Notes: generated by a model from the sequence alone, not told the origin. Positions 1-8,888 are shown, counted from the stretch's first letter. The stretch is DNA of 64,000 nt from Selenihalanaerobacter shriftii (GCF_900167185.1 NZ_FUWM01000012.1:1-64000); one strand, 5' to 3'. Made by a program: numbers and translations.

Positions 1-435
1 ACTGATGGCTATGGACTTAAAAACCATTTTTATCAATTAGTGAATTTAAATGAAGGAGAAAATGTCAACATAACAGTTAAATATGATCGTTCTAACACTG
101 GACCATCTATTACTAGAACTAATAATCAAAATACAGACGCAGTTGCTAGTCAACAGCCTGTTAGTAATGAATCGAATTCTAATAATTCAATGTTATTAAT
201 TTTAGCAATTATTATTATTGGGATAATGGGCTATTTTATTTATAATATGATTAGTGATGATTCAACTTCGACAAAGAATAAACATAGAAACAAGAAGAAA
301 AACAAGAGAAACAAGAAGAAAAATAATAAAAGTTTAAGTCCAAAAGAAGAAAAGAAAAAAGCTAGAAACTTATTATTAGAAGGTAAGATAAGTGAAAAAA
401 CTTATCAAGATATTATAGATGATATAGAAGATTAA
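1..435 (+). CDS. Membrane-anchored Lys-rich protein, 5' end missing
   Basis: The frame is open from base 1, so this is the C-terminal part of a gene that begins before the window; the first in-window GTG (40) is probably internal. Visible in order: the end of an apparently extracytoplasmic beta-rich segment (NLNEGENVNITVKYD), an Asn/Ser/Thr-rich linker, one hydrophobic segment (about residues 64-84), then a strongly basic Lys/Arg/Asn tract and a short helical tail resembling a SHOCT-type end (KISEKTYQDIIDDIED). It lies 44 bp upstream of ccmF, which suggests a link to cytochrome c maturation, but I do not recognise the family. It is not a recognisable CcmE, since no haem-binding His motif is visible. 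Confidence 0.6.
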   Translation, partial: TDGYGLKNHFYQLVNLNEGENVNITVKYDRSNTGPSITRTNNQNTDAVASQQPVSNESNSNNSMLLILAIIIIGIMGYFIYNMISDDSTSTKNKHRNKKKNKRNKKKNNKSLSPKEEKKKARNLLLEGKISEKTYQDIIDDIED

Positions 436-479
436 ACTTAAAAATCAATAAATTAAAGATTAACTGAGGAGGTATTAGA

Positions 480-2462
480 ATGCCTGAAGTTGGATCAGTC
501 GCCTTACTGATGTCATTACTATTTACAATTTATTCAATAATTGCTTATATTGTAGGTTTAATAAAGAAGAATAAAAAGTTATTAAAGAGTGCCCAAAATG
601 GGGTTTTTACTAATGCTATTTTGACAACAGTTGCTTCAATTTCATTACTTTATGCGTTAATTACTAGTGATTTTAGTATTAAATATGTAGCTCATTATAC
701 TAATCAAGCTCTACCATTATTTTATAAAATTTCAGCCTTTTGGGCCGGTAACAGTGGTTCATTATTATTATGGTTTTGGGTTCTTTCTATATATGCTGCA
801 ATAATTGCTCTTTCTAAAAAGCCTGAAGGAGCAAAGATGAGACCATACGCTAGCTTGATTATAATGATAATTGGTCTGTTTTTTGCAGCATTACTTAATT
901 TTGAAGCTAATCCTTTTACTGAGCTAGGATTTGTTCCTCAAGATGGACAAGGATTAAATCCAATGCTGCAAAATGTAGGAATGGTAATTCACCCAGTAAC
1001 ATTATACTTAGGTTATGTGGGCTTTACAGTACCTTTTGCTTTTGCTATGGCAGCATTATTTTTGAAAAAGTCTGGAGCAACTTGGATTAAATTAACTAGA
1101 AAGTGGACATTGATCTCTTGGTTATTTTTAAGTATAGGTATAATTTCTGGAGGTCAGTGGGCTTATGTAGAATTAGGTTGGGGAGGTTATTGGGCTTGGG
1201 ACCCAGTAGAAAATGCTTCTTTATTACCCTGGCTAACTAGTACAGCTTTTCTACATTCAGTAATGATTCAAGAACGTAAAGGAATGTTAAAGGTCTGGAA
1301 TGTATTATTAATAATTATCACATTCGTTTTAACATTATTTGGGACATTTTTAACTCGAAGTGGAGTATTATCTTCAGTACATGCATTTGGTGAGTCTAAA
1401 GTTGGATTATACTTCTTAATCTTTATGGGAGTTGTTTTAGCAGGAGCTCTTAACTTGTTTGCTATAAATCGTAAGACACTTGAGAGTGAAAATGAATTTG
1501 AATCTATATTATCTAAAGAAAGTAGTTTCTTATTTAATAATTTATTATTGGTAGGAGCAGCATTTGCTACTTTTTGGGGAACCATTTATCCAATTATTTC
1601 CGAAGCAATCAGAGGAGTTAAGGTTACAGTTGGGCCACCGTTTTATAATCAAGTAAATGTACCAATTGGGATTTTATTAGTTATCTTAACAGGGATTTGC
1701 CCTTTAATTGCCTGGCGTAAATCATCATTTAAAAATTTAAAGAAGAACTTCATGATTCCCTTTGTCTTAAGTCTAATTTCTGCATTAGGATTTTATGTTA
1801 TTTTCAATATTAGAAGTTTATATCCACTATTAGCGACTACCTCTTGTTTCTTTGTTTTAATAACAATATTCTTGGAGTTCTATCGCGGGGTTAAAGCTAG
1901 AATGAAAATGACAGATGAAGGAGTTATGACATCTTTAGTTAGATTAATTAGTCGTAATCGACGGCGTTATGGCGGTTATATAGTTCATTTAGCTGTGATT
2001 ATTATGGTAATCGGAATTACAGGATCTAGTGCCTATCAAAAAGAGATGGAAGTTACAGTTAATAAAGGAGAAGTCATTGAATACCATGATTATAATATTA
2101 CATATAATGGTTTGAAAATTAATGAAGATCCCAACAAGACTACAGTTTATGCTGATTTAGATGTGAGAAGAAATGGAAAGTCATATACTACTTTAAGACC
2201 AGCAAAACAATACTTTAAAACATCGGAAGAACCTGTTACAGAAGTTGATTTTAAAAGTAGCATTAAAGAGGATTTATATTTGATTTTAGCTGGTTGGACA
2301 GATAGTGGTCAAAAAGCTATATTTAAAGTGATTATTAATCCTTTAATCGGTTGGCTATTCTTTGGAGTAAATATTTTAATCATCGGTACCTTAATTGCAG
2401 TTTGGCCTGATAAGAGACAACGTTCTATTGAGTTGTTAAAGGAGATGCATAGAGATGGCTAA
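480..2462 (+). CDS. ccmF: CcmF-type cytochrome c haem lyase subunit
   Basis: Polytopic membrane protein of 660 residues, the usual CcmF length. The tryptophan-rich haem-handling WWD motif is present (WGGYWAWDPVENASLLPW, about residues 233-250), with many transmembrane helices and a C-terminal extracytoplasmic beta domain (about 515-620) before a last helix. In the System I family this protein transfers haem to apocytochrome CXXCH motifs outside the membrane. AGGAGG lies 7 bp before the ATG. It is followed, with an 8-bp overlap, by a CcmH-like gene and then a CcmI-like gene, a compact set like that of delta-proteobacterial and Firmicute systems. No cytochrome gene lies within the window. Confidence 0.93.
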   Translation: MPEVGSVALLMSLLFTIYSIIAYIVGLIKKNKKLLKSAQNGVFTNAILTTVASISLLYALITSDFSIKYVAHYTNQALPLFYKISAFWAGNSGSLLLWFWVLSIYAAIIALSKKPEGAKMRPYASLIIMIIGLFFAALLNFEANPFTELGFVPQDGQGLNPMLQNVGMVIHPVTLYLGYVGFTVPFAFAMAALFLKKSGATWIKLTRKWTLISWLFLSIGIISGGQWAYVELGWGGYWAWDPVENASLLPWLTSTAFLHSVMIQERKGMLKVWNVLLIIITFVLTLFGTFLTRSGVLSSVHAFGESKVGLYFLIFMGVVLAGALNLFAINRKTLESENEFESILSKESSFLFNNLLLVGAAFATFWGTIYPIISEAIRGVKVTVGPPFYNQVNVPIGILLVILTGICPLIAWRKSSFKNLKKNFMIPFVLSLISALGFYVIFNIRSLYPLLATTSCFFVLITIFLEFYRGVKARMKMTDEGVMTSLVRLISRNRRRYGGYIVHLAVIIMVIGITGSSAYQKEMEVTVNKGEVIEYHDYNITYNGLKINEDPNKTTVYADLDVRRNGKSYTTLRPAKQYFKTSEEPVTEVDFKSSIKEDLYLILAGWTDSGQKAIFKVIINPLIGWLFFGVNILIIGTLIAVWPDKRQRSIELLKEMHRDG

Positions 2463-2937
2463 AAAGATGATTGCTAAAAAGATGATTGCTACTTCGATTT
2501 TAATAAGCATAATAGTTATTTTTACTTCAGGAATTAGTTATGCTGTAACAGTAAAAGAAGTAGGTAGTGAGATAAAGATGGTTGGTTGTGAAATGTTAGT
2601 TTCAGTCTGTCGAACCGATGCTGCTCAGGAAATGAGAGAAAAAATTTCCGGAATGATAGATAAAGGGATGACTAAAGAAGAGATTGTTGACACTTTTATT
2701 AAACAATATGGAGAACAAGTATATGCAGCCCCAACTAAGGAAGGATTTAATCTAATTGCCTGGATTATGCCGTTTCTAGTAATTATAATTGGTGGGATAT
2801 TCATTTACTACATCACCAATAAATGGCAGATAGCTTATGAAGCAAATGGTAATTCAGATCAAGAATTACAAATAAGTTCCGAAGAGCAGGAAGAATATGA
2901 AGAAAAATTAAATGATGAATTTAAAAAGTATTTATAA
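2455..2937 (+). CDS. ccmH: CcmH/CycL-like cytochrome c maturation protein
   Basis: 160 residues: an N-terminal signal/anchor helix, a CcmH-type three-helix domain ending KQYGEQVYAAPTKEGFNLIAW, then a second transmembrane helix and an acidic tail. CcmH reduces apocytochrome cysteines. The usual Cys motif (LRCxxC, or the CxCGC variant) reads here as MVGCEMLVSVC: two cysteines separated by six residues, with the first family cysteine position occupied by Val. The start overlaps the ccmF stop, implying translational coupling. The first codons hold an in-frame near-repeat of AAAAAGATGATTGCT, so ATG 2467 or 2482 could also serve as starts. Family assignment is good; redox competence is uncertain. 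Confidence 0.82.
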   Translation: MAKKMIAKKMIATSILISIIVIFTSGISYAVTVKEVGSEIKMVGCEMLVSVCRTDAAQEMREKISGMIDKGMTKEEIVDTFIKQYGEQVYAAPTKEGFNLIAWIMPFLVIIIGGIFIYYITNKWQIAYEANGNSDQELQISSEEQEEYEEKLNDEFKKYL

Positions 2938-2954
2938 CTTAAGGAGGAGATGAT

Positions 2955-3233
2955 ATGAGCATAATAACCGGTATTGTTTTTGGGATTATGGGGCTTTATT
3001 TAATAGGATACCCTATCTTAACGAATGATGAGATTGATGAATTAGATTATAAAGAAAGAATAGTCTCCTTAGAAGAAGATATAGAACTAAGAAAAGAAGC
3101 TGTTTTTTCAGAATTAGGTGAAATAGAACTAGATTATCAAATGAATAAATTATCTGAAGAGGATTATCATGAGTTAAAGGGGCGATTACAGAAGTTAGCT
3201 GTGGAAGTATTACAAGAAGAAGAGAATAGTTAA
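2955..3233 (+). CDS. CcmI-like small membrane protein
   Basis: 92 residues: one N-terminal transmembrane helix (about 4-22), then an acidic coiled-coil region with the segment GEIELDYQMNKLSEEDYHEL, which resembles the first cytoplasmic helices of CcmI/CycH. It lacks the TPR apocytochrome-binding part of full CcmI. It follows the CcmH-like gene by 17 bp with its own AAGGAGGAG, so it is the last gene of the maturation operon. Function as an assembly partner of CcmF/CcmH is inferred from position and this motif. Confidence 0.68.
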   Translation: MSIITGIVFGIMGLYLIGYPILTNDEIDELDYKERIVSLEEDIELRKEAVFSELGEIELDYQMNKLSEEDYHELKGRLQKLAVEVLQEEENS

Positions 3234-3242
3234 AGGTTAAAT

Positions 3243-3286
3243 GTCTAAAGTTCTTATATTCTAAAGAGCTTTAGACACTTTATTTT
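3243..3286 (+). terminator. Terminator after the ccm operon
   Basis: An 8-bp stem (GTCTAAAG 3243-3250 with CTTTAGAC 3269-3276) is followed by ACTTTATTTT. It separates the ccm operon from larE. Confidence 0.6.
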
Positions 3287-3373
3287 CAACACTAAATAAT
3301 ATGGTATAGGAATTAAATGACTTATTAAAACAATTTAAATTATATAAAAATATTAATAGTGGAGGAATTAATT

Positions 3374-4195
3374 ATGATTAACTTATCAAAAGAGGCGGAA
3401 AGGAAATATAATAAACTTAAAGGTTATTTGGCTAATTTAGAGAATTTAGTTATTGGTTTTTCTGGAGGAGTAGATAGTACTTTCTTACTTAAAGTTGCTT
3501 ATGATGTATTAGGTGATAATGTATTGGCTATTACTTCTAGCGCTGAAACTTATCCGGATGAGCAATTAAAAGAAGCGAAAGATTTGGTAGAAGAGATTGG
3601 TGCACCACATTTAGTTACTTATACTGAAGAATTAGATAATGAAAAATTTGTAAAAAACCCTCCGAGACGTTGTTATTATTGTAAATCTGAATTATTTAAG
3701 TCTTTAAAGAAGATAGCTAAAGAAGAAGGTTATAATAACGTAGCTGATGGGGCAAATTATGATGATATAAGTGATTATAGGCCTGGAGCCGATGCTGCTA
3801 GGGAGTTAGAAATATTAAGTCCTTTAAAAGAGATAGGCTTTACTAAAGATAATATTCGTGAGGTATCCAAAGAATTAGGATTACCGACTTGGGATAAACC
3901 TGCTTTTGCTTGTCTATCTTCTCGCTTTCCATATGGTGATGAAATAACTGTTGATAAATTGGAGATGGTTGATCAAGCTGAGGCTTACTTACGTCAATAT
4001 TCCTGGCAACAATTAAGAGTTCGTCATCATGATGAAAATACGGCTCGGATTGAATTAAATTCTGAAGATTTTGAGCAATTATTGGATTTGCGAGAAGAGC
4101 TAATTGCTAAATTTAAAGAAATTGGTTATGTTTATATTACCATGGACTTAGAAGGCTATCGAACTGGAAGTATGAATGAAGTACTAAATCAGTAA
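3374..4195 (+). CDS. larE: LarE-type ATP-dependent sulfur transferase
   Basis: PP-loop ATPase of the LarE family (273 residues from ATG 3374). The ATP-binding SGGVDS motif is near residue 32 and the cysteine-bearing PPRRCYYCKSELF segment near residue 95; in LarE a cysteine gives up its sulfur to build the nickel-pincer cofactor of lactate racemase. FACLSSRFPYG is also typical. An upstream GTG at 3359 is in frame, but it precedes the Shine-Dalgarno GGAGG (3361-3365), so ATG 3374 is the better start. No larB, larC or larA is adjacent, so the client enzyme is unknown; such stand-alone LarE-like proteins are common in clostridia. Confidence 0.88.
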   Translation: MINLSKEAERKYNKLKGYLANLENLVIGFSGGVDSTFLLKVAYDVLGDNVLAITSSAETYPDEQLKEAKDLVEEIGAPHLVTYTEELDNEKFVKNPPRRCYYCKSELFKSLKKIAKEEGYNNVADGANYDDISDYRPGADAARELEILSPLKEIGFTKDNIREVSKELGLPTWDKPAFACLSSRFPYGDEITVDKLEMVDQAEAYLRQYSWQQLRVRHHDENTARIELNSEDFEQLLDLREELIAKFKEIGYVYITMDLEGYRTGSMNEVLNQ

Positions 4196-4432
4196 GATAA
4201 GAAGTAAGTCAATTTCTGAAAGTAAATGTATAAAACCAAGCAAGATTTAGTTTGATCGTTGATAACTCGTCTAATTTAGAACAAGTTTGCTAAAAGAGGT
4301 TTTCATTTAATTTAATAGATGTTATAATTAAAATTGGTTGTTTTTATTAAAAGATTTTATTATAGAATAATACAACTGATAAATTAATAATATATCTCAG
4401 TAATTTATAAGATAGAAGGAGATGTAGCTAGA

Positions 4433-5539
4433 ATGGAAAAAGAGTTATTGATTAATGAAACTGAATTTTTTGCTGAAATTATTAAACAGATAAAGGAAGC
4501 TAAAGAATCAATCTATATCCGTATGTATATTTGGCGTGATGATAATATTGGAAATTTAATAGCTGAAGAACTGATTAAAGCAGCTGATAGAGGAGTAAAA
4601 ATCAACATTATAAAGGATAAGGCTGGAGCAGTATTTGAAAGAATTGAACAGCAGAAACAGAGTTTTTTTCATAAAGATTTAGAAGTTGTTTTAACAATTA
4701 AAGAATGGGTTCTTTCATTTTTATATTATAGAGATAATAATCGTTCTAAAAAACAATCTAGAAATGAAAGATTAAATAGAATGTTAAATCATAATAATAT
4801 TACAATAGAAGCTGATAAGGAGAGACATGATCATTCTAAGTTTTATGTTTTTGATAATGAAGTATTGATTTTAGGTGGAATTAATATTGGTGATAAAACA
4901 ATTGATGGAAGAACTGAAGAATATGCAGATTATATGATTAAATTTGTGGATTCTAAATTAGTGGATTATTTTTGGAATAGATACACCGGTAAAAGCTCTA
5001 AAATTGGTTATCAAGATGTTGAATTTTATTTTAATATCAGAGAACAGAATCTCTTTGAAATCAAACCTAAAGTTTTGAAACTGTTAAAGGGAGCACGATA
5101 CAGAGTAGATATAGAGATGGCTTATTTTGGTGACCGGGATATAACAGAAGAAATTATTGCTGCTTCCAAAAGAGGAATTAATGTTACTATAATAACTTCT
5201 AGAGAGTCCAATGTTCAGCAGTCACTGAATCAACATATTTTGCATAAAATAATTGATGAGTCCAATTCAAAAGTAAAGGTTTATATGTCAGATAGAATGA
5301 TTCATTCTAAGTTTATCTGTATAGATAGATGTAAATTCTTTTTAGGGTCAGCAAACTTACATAAGCTTGGAATGAGTAAATTATCAGAATTAAATGTATT
5401 AGTGGAGAATGAGGTTGATATAGATAATAAGTGGAATAGATGGAGAGAGAAACATTTACAGGAATGCCAATTGATTTCTGAGGATAAGAATTTAGACTAC
5501 AATAGTTTAATTGCTTTGACAGAAGCAGTGTTATGTTAA
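4433..5539 (+). CDS. Phospholipase D-like (HKD) phosphatidyltransferase-type protein
   Basis: 368 residues with two HxKxxxxD motifs, HSKFYVFD (about residue 134) followed by GGINIGD, and HSKFICID (about residue 287) followed by LGSANL. This is the arrangement of cardiolipin synthase and related phosphatidyltransferases. Unlike full cardiolipin synthases it has no N-terminal transmembrane helices and is shorter, so a soluble or peripheral lipid or nucleic-acid phosphodiesterase is equally possible. It stands alone: 237 bp upstream hold no gene that I see, and a regulator of another pathway follows. Confidence 0.8.
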   Translation: MEKELLINETEFFAEIIKQIKEAKESIYIRMYIWRDDNIGNLIAEELIKAADRGVKINIIKDKAGAVFERIEQQKQSFFHKDLEVVLTIKEWVLSFLYYRDNNRSKKQSRNERLNRMLNHNNITIEADKERHDHSKFYVFDNEVLILGGINIGDKTIDGRTEEYADYMIKFVDSKLVDYFWNRYTGKSSKIGYQDVEFYFNIREQNLFEIKPKVLKLLKGARYRVDIEMAYFGDRDITEEIIAASKRGINVTIITSRESNVQQSLNQHILHKIIDESNSKVKVYMSDRMIHSKFICIDRCKFFLGSANLHKLGMSKLSELNVLVENEVDIDNKWNRWREKHLQECQLISEDKNLDYNSLIALTEAVLC

Positions 5540-5606
5540 ACTTAATATATTAATTTTAAAACTAATGCGTAAAATAAGATTTAATTATTCTAATTTTTCA
5601 TTAATA

Positions 5607-5660
5607 TTAAATAATACCATAAATTTCTTGACTGATTTACTTATTTATGGTATTATTTAA
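5607..5660 (+). promoter_or_regulatory. Promoter inside an 18-bp inverted repeat, upstream of gntR
   Basis: Perfect 18-bp arms at 5607-5624 and 5643-5660 flank an 18-nt spacer. TTGACT (5628-5633) and TATTAT (5651-5656) are spaced 17 bp, so the -35 sits in the spacer and the -10 in the right arm. This suits autorepression, although as RNA it could also act as a terminator for the gene upstream. Confidence 0.6.
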
Positions 5661-5675
5661 TCAAATGAAGTGTAG

Positions 5676-5687
5676 ATGTCTATACAA
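5676..5687 (+). promoter_or_regulatory. Candidate GntR/HutC operator
   Basis: ATGTCTATACAA lies between the gntR -10 and its start codon. The same 12-mer recurs at 7177-7188 before the methyltransferase operon. Its complement TTGTATAGACAT has the TNTANAC look of HutC-subfamily operators. Confidence 0.6.
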
Positions 5688-5697
5688 GGTGAGGTTT

Positions 5698-6477
5698 ATG
5701 ATAAAAAATTATAACCAAGAAGTAAAAAAACTTGATAAAGATTCTGTTATTCCTATATATTATCAACTAGCAAAAATTTTTGAAAAGCAAATTTTGCAAG
5801 GTAGACTTACTCCAGGAGAAGCGTTACCGTCTGAGAATGAAATTTCTGAAAAGTATGATATTAGTCGGATGACGGTACGTAGAGCAATTTCTGAACTCAC
5901 AAATGCTGGTATGGTTTATACTCAAAAAGGGAAAGGAACCTTTGTAGCCAAACCTAAATTAGAAGATGTTATATTTGAATTGAAAAATTTTCATGAAGAG
6001 ATAAGAAAAAGAGGGATGCAACCTCGTACTAAGCTTTTAGGGGTGAAAATAGTTAGGGCAGATAAATTGCTTGCTAAAAAATTAAACGTTCCTTTAAATA
6101 CTAATTGTCTATATTACCGCTTGCTTTTATCAACACAAGAAGAACCATTAGTTTATGAAAATAAATATGTAGTATATACTAAGCAGAAACCAATATTGGA
6201 ATCGGAATTAAATGATCCTTCATTATCAAATTTAGCTACTCTTCATGGAGAAAAGTTTCCTACAATGAGTAAGCGAATCTTACATGCATCAGTAGCTACA
6301 GAAGAAGAGACAGTAGTTCTTGGAATAGAGTTGAATGAACCAGTATTTGTTGTTGAGCAGACATTATATGATGCTGATAAGAATCCAGTTGGATGGGGTA
6401 AATCAGTTTGTCGAGGAGATCGTTTTAAATTTACTAGTACAATTAGTTGGTCAATGGATAATACTACCGGAGATTAA
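5698..6477 (+). CDS. GntR/HutC-family transcriptional regulator
   Basis: 259 residues from ATG 5698, chosen because AAGGTGAGG (5686-5694) precedes it; the longer reading from 5647 adds residues unlike the family. The N-terminal winged helix is clear (LPSENEISEKYDISRMTVRR, then GKGTFVAKP), followed by a UTRA ligand-binding domain (about residues 85-250). HutC-type regulators are released from DNA by a small effector, often the substrate of the regulated pathway. The next gene, 8 bp on, is a corrinoid protein, so the effector is probably the methyl donor or a product of it (inference). The gene appears autoregulated through the sites at 5607-5687. Confidence 0.9.
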   Translation: MIKNYNQEVKKLDKDSVIPIYYQLAKIFEKQILQGRLTPGEALPSENEISEKYDISRMTVRRAISELTNAGMVYTQKGKGTFVAKPKLEDVIFELKNFHEEIRKRGMQPRTKLLGVKIVRADKLLAKKLNVPLNTNCLYYRLLLSTQEEPLVYENKYVVYTKQKPILESELNDPSLSNLATLHGEKFPTMSKRILHASVATEEETVVLGIELNEPVFVVEQTLYDADKNPVGWGKSVCRGDRFKFTSTISWSMDNTTGD

Positions 6478-6485
6478 AGGGGTTT

Positions 6486-7127
6486 ATGAGCATGAAAAAA
6501 GACTTAATTAATGCAGTTGCTGATTTAGAGGAAGAGAAAGCACTAACATTAGTTAGAGAGAAAATTGAAAATGATATAACACCTCTAGAAATTGTAGAGC
6601 AATGCCAATTGGGAGTAGAAATTGTAGGTAAAAGATATAGTGATAGAACTTACTTTTTATCAGACTTAATAATGTCAGAAGAGATATTAAGATGTGTAAT
6701 GGAGATTTTAGCACCATATTTTCCTAAGGAGCATGGTGATGATGGTGAAATTGATATTGTTATGGGAACCATTGAAGGAGATATTCATGATTTAGGAAAG
6801 AATCTTGTTATTTATTTGTTAAAATCAGTTGGAATTAATGTTTATGATTTAGGTGTAGATGTTAAACCAGAAGAATTTGTCAAAGGATTAGAAGAGACTG
6901 GAGCATCTGTTCTTGGTATTTCCGTACTTTTAACATTTACAATTAATGAGGTAAAAAAAGTTATTGATTTAATAAGTGAATCAGATCTAAGAGATGAAGT
7001 CACAATTATTATAGGTGGATATCCTGTCAATCAGAATATTAAAGAGTATACAGGAGCAGATTATTTTGAAACTGATGCTAATAATGCTGTTGAATTAGTT
7101 AAAGATATACTAGAAGAGAATTTCTAA
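6486..7127 (+). CDS. Corrinoid (B12-binding) methyl-carrier protein 1
   Basis: 213 residues. The N-terminal four-helix cap (about 1-85) and the Rossmann-type cobalamin domain are both visible; the lower-ligand motif GDIHDLGKN (about residue 98) provides the cobalt-coordinating His. These proteins (MttC/MtbC type) carry the methyl group between a substrate methyltransferase and a methyl acceptor enzyme. ATG 6492 is an alternative start with better spacing from AAAGGGG. It is co-transcribed with gntR and separated from the rest of the methyltransferase genes by their own promoter. It is a clear paralogue of the protein at 8256. Confidence 0.92.
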   Translation: MSMKKDLINAVADLEEEKALTLVREKIENDITPLEIVEQCQLGVEIVGKRYSDRTYFLSDLIMSEEILRCVMEILAPYFPKEHGDDGEIDIVMGTIEGDIHDLGKNLVIYLLKSVGINVYDLGVDVKPEEFVKGLEETGASVLGISVLLTFTINEVKKVIDLISESDLRDEVTIIIGGYPVNQNIKEYTGADYFETDANNAVELVKDILEENF

Positions 7128-7176
7128 TTCAAATTAATAATTTTCAGAATATTAGGGACATTGTTTTTGATTTCAC

Positions 7177-7234
7177 ATGTCTATACAACTATACATCCAC
7201 AATGGTTGTATAGTGATTTCCACGTAATTATAAT
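7177..7234 (+). promoter_or_regulatory. Operator-promoter of the methyltransferase operon
   Basis: The 12-mer ATGTCTATACAA (7177-7188) and an inverted CTATACAAC/GTTGTATAG pair (7181-7189 and 7205-7213) precede and overlap the -35 TTGTAT (7206-7211), which is 17 bp from TATAAT (7229-7234). Bound repressor here would block RNA polymerase. Confidence 0.65.
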
Positions 7235-7316
7235 CTGATAGAAGTAAAAGTTATTAGATTATAATTCTTTAAATTAATACAAATTATATCATCCATATTA
7301 AAGGAGTGAGGATTAA

Positions 7317-8120
7317 ATGATAATTATTGGAGAACTAATTAACACTAGTAGAGAAGGAGTAGAACCAGCAGTTAAGGAGAGAGATAAAGAATTTATTCAA
7401 GATTTAGCTAAAAAACAAGAAGAAGTAGGTGCAGATTATATTGATGTTAATTGTGGGACTCTAATTAAAGAAGAACCAGAAGCATTAGAATGGTTAGTTA
7501 AAACAGTTCAGGAAGTTGTAGATGTACCACTTTGTATAGATAGTCCTAATCCAGAGGCACTTAAACGTGGTTTAGAAGCGTATGAACATGAAAAAGGTGC
7601 TATAATTAATTCTATTACTGCTGAAGAAGAAAGATATGAACAGATTTTACCATTGTTGCAAGAATATAATGCTTCCGTAGTAGCGTTAGCTATGGATGAT
7701 AGTGGGATGCCTAAGAATGCTGATGATAGAATCAATGTAGCTACTAAGTTAGTTGAAGCTTTAATTGATGATGGAATTTCTATGGAGAATATTTATGTAG
7801 ATCCAATAGTTCAACCGATTGGGACTGATGTTAAGATGGGAATTGAAATCTTAAATGCTATAGATACAATTACTGATAAATATGAGGATATCCATATTAC
7901 CTGTGGGCTAAGTAATATTTCTCATGGTTTACCAATGAGACGATTACTAAATCAAACTTATGTAGTATTAGGTATGAGTAGGGGGATGGATAGTGCTATT
8001 TTAGACCCATTAGATGAAAAGATTATGTCTTTAGCTATAGCAGGAGATACTCTTTTAGGCAATGATAAATATTGTGGTAATTATATTAAAGCAGCAAAAA
8101 GTAATAAGTTAACTATTTAA
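7317..8120 (+). CDS. Methyltetrahydrofolate:corrinoid methyltransferase (MtgA/AcsE-like)
   Basis: 267 residues, a pterin-binding TIM barrel of the DHPS/MeTr family: IDVNCG near residue 43, CIDSPNP near 73, and CGLSNISHGLP near 199 are typical. It moves a methyl group between methyl-cob(III)alamin on a corrinoid protein and tetrahydrofolate. In this locus the likely direction is from substrate-derived methyl-corrinoid to THF, feeding the Wood-Ljungdahl or methyl-oxidation branch. AAGGAGTGAGG precedes the ATG. It heads the unit with the second corrinoid protein, the UroD-family enzyme, permease and DUF1638 protein. Confidence 0.92.
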   Translation: MIIIGELINTSREGVEPAVKERDKEFIQDLAKKQEEVGADYIDVNCGTLIKEEPEALEWLVKTVQEVVDVPLCIDSPNPEALKRGLEAYEHEKGAIINSITAEEERYEQILPLLQEYNASVVALAMDDSGMPKNADDRINVATKLVEALIDDGISMENIYVDPIVQPIGTDVKMGIEILNAIDTITDKYEDIHITCGLSNISHGLPMRRLLNQTYVVLGMSRGMDSAILDPLDEKIMSLAIAGDTLLGNDKYCGNYIKAAKSNKLTI

Positions 8121-8255
8121 ATTTTAACATAAATGTTATTAAACTTAAAAAAGAAAGGAGGTATCATCAAGATATAAAAATTTAGGAAGAGTGAGCTGGA
8201 GTTAATTATTGAAAAAATATTAATTTGCTTTTAAATTATAAAGGAGGTAAAATTT

Positions 8256-8888
8256 ATGTCTGGAAACTTAGTAGAATTAATGGCAGATTTAAGAGAAGAT
8301 GAAGCACTAGATTTAATAAAGAGTCAGATTGAAGATGGAATAAACCCTAGAGAGATATTAGATGATTGTAAAAAAGCTATGGAGGTTATCGGTAATCGCT
8401 TTGAAGAAGGTGAATACTTTCTTCCAGAACTCATGATGTCTGGTGAAATGTTAAATGATATCATGAAAGTCTTAAAACCTCATTTAGAAGAAGAAGAAGA
8501 TGGTGAAAAGCTAGGAACTATTGTATTAGGAACAGTTCAAGGTGATATTCATGATATTGGTAAAGATATTGTGGCTTTCATGTTAGATATCAATGGTTTT
8601 GAAGTACATGATATAGGTGTAGATGCTCCGATTCAAAAGTTTATAGATAAGATTGAAGAGGTTGATCCTGATATTGTTGCTCTAAGTGGATTTTTAACAA
8701 CTGTCTTTGACAAAATGAAAGAAACTATAGATACTATTAAAGCTGAAGGATTACGAGATAATGTTAAGATAATGATTGGTGGAGGACCGATTGACGATCA
8801 AATTAGAAAATATACTGGAGCTGACGCTTTTGGTGATGATGCTATGGAAGCTGTGGCATTAGCAAAGAAATGGATGGGGAGTGAGTAA
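8256..8888 (+). CDS. Corrinoid methyl-carrier protein 2
   Basis: 210 residues with the same cap plus B12-domain layout as the protein at 6486; the cobalt-ligand motif is GDIHDIGKD (about residue 96). AAAGGAGG precedes the ATG. The stop codon overlaps the start of the UroD-family methyltransferase, which suggests that this is the dedicated partner of that enzyme. The two corrinoid proteins may serve different methyltransferases or effector conditions. Confidence 0.92.
   Translation: MSGNLVELMADLREDEALDLIKSQIEDGINPREILDDCKKAMEVIGNRFEEGEYFLPELMMSGEMLNDIMKVLKPHLEEEEDGEKLGTIVLGTVQGDIHDIGKDIVAFMLDINGFEVHDIGVDAPIQKFIDKIEEVDPDIVALSGFLTTVFDKMKETIDTIKAEGLRDNVKIMIGGGPIDDQIRKYTGADAFGDDAMEAVALAKKWMGSE

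Noticed and set aside
1268-1585. Minus-strand ORF inside ccmF
   Set aside because: Shadow of an AT-rich membrane-protein gene; no start context.
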